From assembly GCA_947311265.1 (NCBI GenBank), contig CAMZKQ010000157.1:1-5342 (forward strand): a DNA stretch of 5,342 nucleotides, read 5' to 3'. Within the stretch, counting starts at the first letter, position 1, and each line of letters begins with the position of its first letter. The notes under the pieces were generated by a model. It had not been told where the DNA came from and did no database searches. It saw only the letters and a list, made by a program, of their open reading frames with translations. This DNA is from an uncultured Chlorobiota bacterium (lineage in GTDB: Bacteria; Bacteroidota; Bacteroidia; Bacteroidales; JAADGE01). Of the stretch, positions 1-5,342 are shown in pieces. The translations under genes and the position numbers were made by a program.

Positions 1-448
1 TTTCTTGTATTTCATCTAAAAGGGCAAGTACTACTTTTTCAGTCCCATCTAGTGGGTAGGTTTTCTTTTCGAGTGTATCTCGCCGTGCAATTTCAACTGT
101 TCCGTTTTCCAAATCTCTTGCCCCTAGGGCAATTCTTACTGGTACTCCTTTTAGTTCATACTCGGCAAATTTATGCCCCGGGCGGTGGGTATCTCTGTTG
201 TCAAATTTAACAGAAACGCCTTCTGCTTTGAGTAATTCTACTATTTTGTTTGCTTTTTCTGCAATGGCGTTGCGTTGTTCTTCGCTTTTATAGATAGGTA
301 CTATAACTGCCTGAATTGGGGCGAGTTTTGGGGGCAGTACTAGCCCTTGGTCGTCGGAATGTGCCATAATTAATGCCCCCATAAGGCGTGTAGAAACGCC
401 CCAAGAGCTTGCCCAAACGAACTCTTGTTTGCCATTTTTATCGGTGTA
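1..448 (-). pseudogene. proS: Continuation of prolyl-tRNA synthetase beyond the in-frame stop (motif 3 and anticodon-binding domain, partial)
   Basis: Directly after the TAA at 449-451 the same reading frame stays open for 149 codons to the window edge, with no second stop and no frameshift. It encodes the rest of ProS. Motif 3 is seen as WGVSTRLMGALIMAHSDD (residues 270-287 counted from the gene start), which contributes the ATP-binding arginine. It is followed by LVLPPKLAPIQAVIVPIY, which opens the anticodon-binding domain, and by the segment around RPGHKFAEYELKGVPVRIALG. About 90 residues of the usual C-terminus lie outside the window. The first ATG in this part (Met277) lies inside motif 3, so separate translation would not give a working domain. 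The perfect conservation downstream of the stop argues for a very recent mutation, a sequence error or recoding, not an old decayed gene. Confidence 0.85.
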
Positions 449-1210
449 TTATACATCGAAAGCTTTTGCAAAATTCTGCCCCAAAAAATGGGAAGTTCCT
501 GACTGTAAAGCCTTTCCATCTTGCATCATGGCTTCTATGGTGTAGGTTTCTAATGCTCCTGCAAATCTTTCGTTTTCGGATTTTGTGCCAATAATAACAG
601 GCATTGCCATCCAAGATTTTGCAAACTCTGCATAAACATCTATCATTTGTTTTGTTTCTACTAATGCTTCCTCTTGCGTGGCATGGGCAGTATGCCCTTC
701 CTGCCAAAGAAATTCTGCGGTACGCAGAAATAGGCGTGTTCGCATTTCCCACCGCACAACATTTGCCCATTGGTTTATTAAAATTGGTAAATCTCTATAG
801 GACTGAATCCATTTTTTATAAGTACTCCAAATGATGGTTTCGGAAGTGGGGCGTACAATAAGTTCTTCTTCGAGTTTTGCGTTGGGGTCCACTTCTATTT
901 TTCCATCTTGCCCAGTTCGTAGGCGGTAGTGGGTAACTACGGCACATTCTTTGGCAAAGCCATCGACGTGGCTGGCCTCTTTGGAGAAGAATGATTTGGG
1001 TATAAAGAGTGGGAAATAGGCGTTTTCGTGCCCCGTGGCTTTGAACATTTTGTCTAGCTGGGCTTGCATTTTTTCCCAAATGGCGTAGCCATAGGGCTTT
1101 ATTACCATGCTTCCTCTAACGGCAGAATTTTCTGCCAAATCCGCCTTCATAACAATATCGTTGTACCACTGCGAGTAGTTTACTGATTTTTTTGTGATTC
1201 CTTTTGCCAT
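449..1210 (-). CDS. proS: Prolyl-tRNA synthetase, N-terminal 253 residues, ended by a premature in-frame TAA
   Basis: ProS is a cytoplasmic class II aminoacyl-tRNA synthetase that charges tRNA-Pro with proline using ATP. The sequence is of the archaeal/eukaryal-like type usual in Bacteroidota, about 490 residues when whole. The open part carries the start MAKGITKKS, the T-x-E proline-binding loop (RPTSETI, residues 120-126), motif 2 (RWEMRTRLFLRTAEFLWQEG, 153-172) and the GTSHFLGQNFAKAFDV block (238-253). Codon 254 is TAA at 449-451. The residue expected after FDV is often Gln, and CAA to TAA would be a single C-to-T change. The truncated product lacks motif 3 and the anticodon-binding domain, so on family knowledge it should be inactive. 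The start at 1210 is supported by the family N-terminus and by AGGA about 8 nt upstream. It lies 95 bp downstream of the CDP-alcohol transferase on the same strand. Identity as proS is near certain. Whether the stop is real is open. Confidence 0.93.
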   Translation of the reverse strand: MAKGITKKSVNYSQWYNDIVMKADLAENSAVRGSMVIKPYGYAIWEKMQAQLDKMFKATGHENAYFPLFIPKSFFSKEASHVDGFAKECAVVTHYRLRTGQDGKIEVDPNAKLEEELIVRPTSETIIWSTYKKWIQSYRDLPILINQWANVVRWEMRTRLFLRTAEFLWQEGHTAHATQEEALVETKQMIDVYAEFAKSWMAMPVIIGTKSENERFAGALETYTIEAMMQDGKALQSGTSHFLGQNFAKAFDV

Positions 1211-1305
1211 AATTGTATCCTGCTTTTTAGCTTTATATTTTGTACTTATACAAGGTGTCTAAAATATATTTGACTGGCAAAAATAGTATTTTTTTATGAA
1301 TTTCT

Positions 1306-1905
1306 CTATCCATTCAAATATTTATTCCGTTTAAAGGGTATTCCTTTTCGGATTAAATAGGCGTGGTAGGCACTTGGAATATCGTGTGTCCATTGGGGTA
1401 AAATTAGGGTGATTAAAATTCTATCGGTATGTGAAATTAAGCCCATAATTATTGCCATTGAAAATGGTAGTCCTGCATAATTAAATCCGATTAATGAAGT
1501 AAAAGCAATCAGCAATGTTATCCCCCAGAGCTTAGAGAGAAGGGCATGGGTACAGGTTTCCCGCTTAAATTTTACTAGGCTTGTTACATAGCAGGCAATT
1601 TCCATAATTAGTATTGCCCAGATTGCGGTAGAATTATCGGCAATTAGTTCGGGGTGCAAAATCCAACTGGCAACGCCTACTGACAACCAAAATAGCATAT
1701 CGGCTTGGCTATCGAGTCGCCTCAATTTTATTGATGAAATGCACTGTTTTCTTGCAATTATTCCATCAAAAATATCCGAAAGTAAGCCTAAGTACATTAG
1801 TACCAAAATTATGATTTTGGAATTTTCGCCTATAAAATAGGCTAATGCCAAAATTATAGGGGCAAGTAAAATACGGAATATGATTAATGCTATAGGGGTA
1901 TTCAT
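1306..1905 (-). CDS. CDP-alcohol phosphatidyltransferase family integral membrane protein
   Basis: Enzymes of this family transfer a phosphatidyl group from a CDP-linked lipid to an alcohol (for example glycerol phosphate, inositol phosphate or serine) in the inner membrane. The diagnostic motif is visible: D44-x2-D47-G48-x2-A51-R52, then after 8 residues L61-x3-D65-x3-D69. All four metal-binding aspartates and the arginine are present, but the second glycine of the motif is leucine (context KLRRLDSQAD). About six hydrophobic segments can be seen. The start at 1905 gives MNTPIALIIFRILLAP, the usual family N-terminus and 199 residues. The frame is open upstream to an ATG at 1953, which would add 16 polar residues and overlap the promoter candidate. 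Which alcohol is used cannot be told. It is the first gene of a tandem pair with proS and is divergent from the LuxE-like gene. Confidence 0.87.
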   Translation of the reverse strand: MNTPIALIIFRILLAPIILALAYFIGENSKIIILVLMYLGLLSDIFDGIIARKQCISSIKLRRLDSQADMLFWLSVGVASWILHPELIADNSTAIWAILIMEIACYVTSLVKFKRETCTHALLSKLWGITLLIAFTSLIGFNYAGLPFSMAIIMGLISHTDRILITLILPQWTHDIPSAYHAYLIRKGIPFKRNKYLNG

Positions 1906-1913
1906 CTTAGTGG

Positions 1914-1944
1914 CTAAGTTATTGTTTTTTTTCGATTTGCCAAA
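1914..1944 (-). promoter_or_regulatory. Candidate Bacteroidetes-type promoter for the CDP-alcohol phosphatidyltransferase gene
   Basis: On the minus strand TTTG (1944-1941) is followed after exactly 19 nt by TAACTTAG (1921-1914), one mismatch from the TAnnTTTG -7 consensus. The spacing is that known for Bacteroidetes primary-sigma promoters. It ends 8 nt before the ATG at 1905, so the transcript would be leaderless or nearly so, which lowers confidence. Confidence 0.35.
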
Positions 1945-2020
1945 TGGCTTCAATGTTGTAAAACTTGGGCTTTATTTTCAATTTATTTTTAGTAAAACTT
2001 TTTTGGAAAGTTTTTATTTC

Positions 2021-2028
2021 TACCTTCG
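2021..2028 (+). promoter_or_regulatory. Candidate -7 box (TACCTTCG) for the LuxE-like gene
   Basis: TACCTTCG matches the Bacteroidetes TAnnTTTG box in all but one position and has the common TACC start. It lies 19 nt before the ATG at 2048. A TTTG occurs at 2002-2005, but the 15-nt spacing is shorter than the usual 19-21, so the -33 element is uncertain. The leader would be short and A-rich with no Shine-Dalgarno site, as is common in this phylum. Confidence 0.5.
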
Positions 2029-2047
2029 CCGCCGAAAATTAAAAACA

Positions 2048-3031
2048 ATGGTAGAAACAAGGGGTTTCATATTCGATAAGATTAGTAATAATGCGGCTTT
2101 TGAGGCTATTGCTTTAGAAATTTTTAAGTTTCAGGCAAGGCATAATAAAGTCTATAAATTGTATCTAGAAAAACTAGGTATTAGCACTGGCTCTGTGAAA
2201 AAATTTATTGATATTCCTTTCTTACCAATTTCATTTTTCAAGAGCCATAAGGTGGTTTCAAGCACAAAGCAGGAAGAGCAAGTTTTCATGAGCAGTGGCA
2301 CTGGTGGGCAACGAAGCAAGCATTTTGTAACCGACTTAGCCCTGTACGAGCAGGCTTTTATAAAAAGTTTTTCAACCTTTTATGGGGCAATTCCTGATTA
2401 CCAAATTTTCGCCCTACTCCCCTCTTATATAGAGCAAGGCGATTCCTCTTTGGTATATATGGTAGATAAAATGATTACACTTTCTGGGGCGAAAACAGGT
2501 GGTTTTTATAAGGGGAATTTTCCTCAATTAAATACCGATTTAAAAGTGGCTCAAAAAAAAGGCAATAAACTGCTTCTTTTGGGGGTTAGCTATGCTTTGC
2601 TCGATTTTTTTCAAGCATTTCCGCAGCAACTTAGCAATGCTATTGTAATGGAAACTGGCGGCATGAAAGGGCGAAAAAAAGAGATGATACGAGAGGAATT
2701 ACACACCTTATTAATGAGTGGTGCTGGTGTATCCAAAATTCATTCCGAATACGGTATGACTGAACTTCTCTCGCAGGCGTATTCGCAGGGCAATGGGCTT
2801 TTCCACTGCCCACCACAAATGCAGGTTTTTATTAGGGATACTAACGACCCCTTTTCTCAGGCAAAACCAGGGCAATCTGGCGGGGTAAATATTGTTGATT
2901 TTGCCAACTTGCATTCATGCTCCTTTATTGAAACTGCCGATTTAGGCAAAAAGCATACCAACGGTAGTTTTGAAATCCTTGGCAGGTTTGATACTAGCGA
3001 AGTTAGGGGCTGTAATTTATTAGCTATATAA
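2048..3031 (+). CDS. LuxE-type acyl-protein synthetase-like protein ('acyl transferase')
   Basis: The 327-residue protein resembles LuxE, the adenylate-forming acyl-protein synthetase that activates a fatty acid with ATP and passes it on as a thioester in the bioluminescence fatty-acid reductase complex. Visible motifs, in order, are SSGTGG (82-87, nucleotide-binding loop), METGGMKGR (201-209), SEYGMTELLSQAY (233-245, resembling the adenylation core), ADLG (297-300) and GRFDTSEVRGCNLL (312-325, C-terminal signature). No luxC, luxD or luxAB lies nearby, so a role in light production is not supported. Bacteroidota commonly carry such stand-alone homologues of unknown substrate. The start at 2048 (MVETRGFIFDK) is preferred. 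The frame is open back to 1880, but that extension overlaps the divergent gene and reads as unlikely sequence rich in Phe. It may be transcribed together with the MarC gene 58 bp downstream. Confidence 0.85.
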   Translation: MVETRGFIFDKISNNAAFEAIALEIFKFQARHNKVYKLYLEKLGISTGSVKKFIDIPFLPISFFKSHKVVSSTKQEEQVFMSSGTGGQRSKHFVTDLALYEQAFIKSFSTFYGAIPDYQIFALLPSYIEQGDSSLVYMVDKMITLSGAKTGGFYKGNFPQLNTDLKVAQKKGNKLLLLGVSYALLDFFQAFPQQLSNAIVMETGGMKGRKKEMIREELHTLLMSGAGVSKIHSEYGMTELLSQAYSQGNGLFHCPPQMQVFIRDTNDPFSQAKPGQSGGVNIVDFANLHSCSFIETADLGKKHTNGSFEILGRFDTSEVRGCNLLAI

Positions 3032-3089
3032 ATCATTTTTTACTTACTTAAATACGATTACTATTTTTAACAACTTTAAATTTTAGACT

Positions 3090-3704
3090 ATGACTTTTGA
3101 TTTTATGCACGTATTTTCGGCATTTATGGTTCTTTTTGCCGTTATCGACATTGTTGGCTCGATACCCGTAATTGTTGATATTAAAGAGAAGGGCAATGAA
3201 ATAGAGTCGGGGAAATCGACCTTGGTGGCCTTCGGTATCCTACTGCTTTTTCTATTTGTAGGAAAAGGACTTTTAGGCGTTTTTGGGGTGGATATTTCGT
3301 CCTTTGCCATTGCGGGTTCGTTCGTTTTATTTTTCCTCTCCATGGAAATGATTTTAGGCATCGAACTCTTTAAAAGCGATACACCAAAAGGGGCATCAAT
3401 TGTGCCTATTGCATTTCCGCTAATTGCTGGGGCCGGCTCTATAACGTCCTTACTTTCGCTGAAAGCGGAATACAACGACTGGGAAATTTTAGCTGGTCTT
3501 GCACTAAATATGATACTGGTTTTCGTAGTCCTAAAACTCACTAAACGAATAGGGAAAATGCTAGGGAAAACCGGAGTTATGATTTTACGAAAAGTATTTG
3601 GTATCATATTACTTTCCATTGCCATAAAGCTATTTATGTCTAATGTTGTAAGTTCTATTAATAGTTTTTTTCCTGGAATAGTGGATAAATTAAACCATGT
3701 ATAA
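3090..3704 (+). CDS. MarC family (UPF0056) integral membrane protein
   Basis: The 204-residue hydrophobic protein has about six membrane segments (roughly 5-28, 44-64, 71-93, 103-122, 132-150 and 167-190). Its length is normal for MarC, a family once linked to multiple antibiotic resistance, a link later withdrawn; its molecular role is still unknown. Two internally similar signatures identify it: AVIDIVGSIPV (17-27), where many relatives have N-P-x-G-x-x-P, and PIAFPLIAGAGSITSL (106-121), where many relatives have A-G-P-G. The charged loop between the halves (KSDTPKGAS, 95-103) is typical. No Shine-Dalgarno site precedes the ATG, and a second ATG lies 15 nt further in. It follows the LuxE-like gene by 58 bp with no hairpin between, so co-transcription is possible. 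The hairpin 20 nt after its stop probably ends the transcript. Confidence 0.87.
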   Translation: MTFDFMHVFSAFMVLFAVIDIVGSIPVIVDIKEKGNEIESGKSTLVAFGILLLFLFVGKGLLGVFGVDISSFAIAGSFVLFFLSMEMILGIELFKSDTPKGASIVPIAFPLIAGAGSITSLLSLKAEYNDWEILAGLALNMILVFVVLKLTKRIGKMLGKTGVMILRKVFGIILLSIAIKLFMSNVVSSINSFFPGIVDKLNHV

Positions 3705-3724
3705 ACACTATAAATCAACCTTTT

Positions 3725-3758
3725 ATTGATACGATGCCCCCTAAGTCATCGTATCAAT
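3725..3758 (+). terminator. Hairpin between convergent genes, probable transcription terminator
   Basis: ATTGATACGATG (3725-3736) and CATCGTATCAAT (3747-3758) form a perfect 12-bp stem around a 10-nt loop (CCCCCTAAGT). It lies 20 nt after the MarC stop and 35 nt beyond the end of the convergent lipoprotein gene. A broken T-tract (TTTCCTTT) follows on the plus strand. On the minus strand the exit side is AAAAGG, so it fits the MarC transcript better. Confidence 0.65.
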
Positions 3759-3793
3759 TTCCTTTATAAGAAGATTTTAGAGTTAATAATTCT

Positions 3794-4411
3794 TTATTCT
3801 TTCATTGCCATAATCTCGCCATTTTCTCTCGTTACAAATTTATACCTTTGCTTGAGTTCGTAGCCATTATTTTTATATGTGCGGATTTTAATGCCCTCAA
3901 TAAGGGCATCTGTGGTATCAATTGTAGCTAGCGAAACTTTTGTAAGTACTGTGGTAAGTAACTGGTGCAAATCAGCATCTACATTTTTTGAATTAAGTAT
4001 TTCTGGGAAGCCATTTTTTTGATAAAAATCAGGTAAAAATCGCCCTGCTTCTTGCTCGGTTTTATCCGAAAATATTTTGTAGGGCAGAATAAGGCTTTTT
4101 TCATTGACCTTCAATTCAATAAAGCTAAATTTTAATTTATTGCCATAAAGTTGCTCTTCAATACGGTGAATTACATTGCCCTGCGAATCAAAAAATTTAA
4201 CCGCCACCCGTATGAGGCTGTTTTTATTTTCCAAAATTTTAAACCGCATCGGCACATATTCAGGGTTTAGTAAGTTAATTTTTGTTTCAAGAAGTAACCT
4301 TGCTTTCTGTTGCTTAGTAGAAACGCCTAAATAGGTGCAACTAGAAAAAAAAATTAGAGCAATAGTTATATAAAAAAAAACAAGGTGATACAAAATTTGC
4401 TTTCTTTGCAT
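3794..4411 (-). CDS. Putative lipoprotein of unknown function
   Basis: I do not recognise a family for this 205-residue protein. It starts with a basic N-terminus (MQRKQ), a hydrophobic stretch (residues about 6-22) and a lipobox-like FFSSC with Cys25, which predicts signal peptidase II cleavage and lipid attachment. The mature start (CTYLGVSTK) lacks the acidic run of the Bacteroidetes surface-export signal, so the protein more likely faces the periplasm. The remainder is soluble, with alternating polar and hydrophobic residues suggesting beta structure in the first half (KINLLNPEYVPMRFKILENK, 44-63). No catalytic motif is evident and no further membrane segment is seen. Two 9-nt T-tracts lie in the signal-peptide part. 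It stands alone, convergent with MarC and divergent from the SDR gene. The start at 4411 is the only ATG giving a full signal peptide. Confidence 0.75.
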   Translation of the reverse strand: MQRKQILYHLVFFYITIALIFFSSCTYLGVSTKQQKARLLLETKINLLNPEYVPMRFKILENKNSLIRVAVKFFDSQGNVIHRIEEQLYGNKLKFSFIELKVNEKSLILPYKIFSDKTEQEAGRFLPDFYQKNGFPEILNSKNVDADLHQLLTTVLTKVSLATIDTTDALIEGIKIRTYKNNGYELKQRYKFVTRENGEIMAMKE

Positions 4412-4448
4412 AGCGAAATTTTTAGCTTATTTTGGGTTAGAGTAAATT

Positions 4449-4483
4449 TAAGTTTTTACAAACTTACAAATAACTTTTTGTAA
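4449..4483. repeat. Overlapping short inverted and direct repeats in the divergent intergenic region
   Basis: TAAGTTT (4449-4455) pairs with AAACTTA (4460-4466) across 4 nt. TTACAAA occurs directly at 4456-4462 and 4464-4470, and its inverse TTTGTAA lies at 4477-4483. The cluster covers the candidate -7 box of the lipoprotein gene, so it could be an operator, but the arms are only 7 bp long and AT-rich. Confidence 0.3.
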
Positions 4484-4489
4484 ATCTAA
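4459..4489 (-). promoter_or_regulatory. Candidate Bacteroidetes-type promoter for the lipoprotein gene
   Basis: TAAGTTTG on the minus strand (4466-4459) is an exact TAnnTTTG -7 box. After 19 nt upstream comes TTAG (4489-4486), one mismatch from the TTTG -33 element. Transcription would start near 4453, leaving a leader of roughly 40 nt. The AT-rich setting makes chance matches more likely. Confidence 0.4.
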
Positions 4490-4558
4490 ATTAAAGCTAT
4501 AGTTTTAACTATTTTTTTAAACAAATCATTTTGACAAAAATTAAATATTTACGACACA

Positions 4559-5342
4559 ATGAATTTTAAGGAGCAAGTGGTTTGGATAACAGGTGCATCA
4601 TCGGGCGTTGGCGAAGCATTGGCGTATGCTTTTAATGCCACAGGTGCAAAAATAATTATCTCGGCAAGGCGGGCTAAAGAATTAGAACGAGTAAAAAGCA
4701 ACTGCCCCAAACAGTCCGCCGAAATTTTTGTACTCCCGCTAGATTTAGAGGCACAGCACGATTTGCCCGCTAAGGCAAAAATGGCTTTAGCAAAATTCGG
4801 TGGTATTGATATTTTTTTCAGTAATGGCGGCATTAGCCAGCGGTCTTTAATAAAGGATACAATTATAGAGGTCGATAAACGTTTGATGAATATCAATTAT
4901 TTTGGGAGTATTATTTTGGCAAAAGCCATATTGCCCAGCATGGTTAAGCGGCAATCGGGGCATTTTGTAATAATGAGTAGCCTTACCGGGAAATTTAGTA
5001 CGCCTTTGCGGTCTGCCTATGCAGCCTCTAAGCACGCATTACATGGCTTCTACGATGCACTCCGTGCAGAAGTTTTTGATGACAATATAAAGGTAACCAT
5101 AATTTGCTCGGGCTATATCCGTACCGGGATTGCAAAAAATGCCCTTACAAAAAATGGCTTGGCACAACAAGCCACCGACCCTAGTGTTGAAAATGGAATG
5201 TTACCAGAGCATTTTGCAAAACAGGCACTTACCGCTATAAAAAAAGGCAAACAAGAAGTTATTTTGGGTGGAAAAGAACGTTTTGGGGTATATATAAAAC
5301 GCTTTTTTCCAAGGCTGTTTGCAAAAATAATAATAAAGCAAA
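4559..5342 (+). CDS. Short-chain dehydrogenase/reductase, DHRS7-like, nearly complete (3' end outside window)
   Basis: This is a classical Rossmann-fold SDR, an NAD(P)(H)-dependent oxidoreductase of unknown substrate. The 261 residues in the window show TGASSGVG (11-18, cofactor loop), SARR (36-39, basic residues that suggest NADPH), SNGG (88-91, in place of the usual NNAG), the Asn of NINYFG (about 113), Ser141 in IMSSLTGK and the active-site pair Tyr154-x3-Lys158 in YAASK, so the full tetrad is present. SGYIRTGIAKNAL (184-196) stands where PGxxxT is usual. The C-terminal basic, hydrophobic tail (VYIKRFFPRLFAKIIIK, 244-260) looks membrane-associated and resembles the ends of bacterial DHRS7B-like proteins of about 265 residues, so few codons are missing. 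The start at 4559 is the first ATG giving the beta-strand before TGxxxGxG. No Shine-Dalgarno site is seen. It is divergent from the lipoprotein gene. Confidence 0.88.
   Translation, partial: MNFKEQVVWITGASSGVGEALAYAFNATGAKIIISARRAKELERVKSNCPKQSAEIFVLPLDLEAQHDLPAKAKMALAKFGGIDIFFSNGGISQRSLIKDTIIEVDKRLMNINYFGSIILAKAILPSMVKRQSGHFVIMSSLTGKFSTPLRSAYAASKHALHGFYDALRAEVFDDNIKVTIICSGYIRTGIAKNALTKNGLAQQATDPSVENGMLPEHFAKQALTAIKKGKQEVILGGKERFGVYIKRFFPRLFAKIIIKQ

Noticed and set aside
449..451. Reassigned TAA codon or alternative genetic code
   Set aside because: TAA ends the LuxE-like, MarC and lipoprotein genes at their natural C-termini, and the 261 codons of the SDR contain no internal TAA.
1211..1305. 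Possible separate promoter for proS in the gap after the CDP-alcohol transferase
   Set aside because: TTTG is present on the minus strand, but the sequence at the right spacing (ACACCTTG) matches TAnnTTTG poorly. Small inverted repeats such as TTGTA/TACAA are too short to call.
1880..2047. In-frame upstream extension of the LuxE-like gene
   Set aside because: It overlaps the 5' end of the divergent CDP-alcohol transferase and spans the promoter candidates. LuxE-like proteins of this group begin near MVETRGF.
3083..3718. Long open frame (211 codons) antisense to the MarC gene
   Set aside because: It lies entirely opposite a clearly recognised membrane-protein gene, its translation is low in complexity and rich in Ser, Thr, Ile and Lys, and it matches no family. 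It is a shadow of the MarC codons.
4531..4558. TTGACA at 4531-4536 as a sigma-70 -35 box for the SDR gene
   Set aside because: No TATAAT-like box lies about 17 nt downstream, no TAnnTTTG follows the nearby TTTG at 19-21 nt, and Bacteroidota do not use TTGACA as their standard -35 element.
4549..5035. Minus-strand open frames opposite the SDR gene
   Set aside because: The plus strand encodes an SDR with all catalytic motifs. The reverse frames show no family features.

Overview
The window looks like chromosomal DNA from a member of the Bacteroidota. The base composition is AT-rich, about 38-40% GC by eye. Several starts lack a Shine-Dalgarno site, and upstream of some genes there are Bacteroidetes-type promoter boxes (TTTG / TAnnTTTG). 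The gene families also fit: an archaeal/eukaryal-type ProS, a LuxE-like 'acyl transferase', a MarC with a D-I-V-G signature and a DHRS7-like dehydrogenase. No mobile element, CRISPR array, tRNA or rRNA was seen, and no gene-free stretch exceeds 300 bases.

Layout. On the minus strand, positions 1-1210 hold proS (prolyl-tRNA synthetase), which runs off the left edge. It is interrupted by an in-frame TAA at 449-451, and the conserved reading frame continues perfectly beyond it. Upstream of it, 95 bp away and in the same direction, is a CDP-alcohol phosphatidyltransferase (1306-1905). A 142-bp divergent intergenic region with a promoter candidate for each side leads to a plus-strand LuxE-type acyl-protein synthetase-like gene (2048-3031). 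This is followed 58 bp later by a MarC-family membrane protein (3090-3704). An 89-bp convergent gap carries a perfect 12-bp hairpin, the likely terminator. A minus-strand lipoprotein of unknown function follows (3794-4411). After a 147-bp AT-rich divergent region with overlapping small inverted repeats comes a plus-strand short-chain dehydrogenase (4559 to the right edge, nearly complete).

Functionally the set mixes translation (ProS), membrane lipid and acyl chemistry (CDP-alcohol transferase, LuxE-like adenylating enzyme, SDR) and envelope proteins (MarC, lipoprotein). Nothing ties all of them into one pathway, and this reads mostly as ordinary core chromosome.

The two observations most worth checking are the premature stop in an otherwise undamaged essential gene and the complete absence of the tetranucleotide GATC from all 5342 bases.
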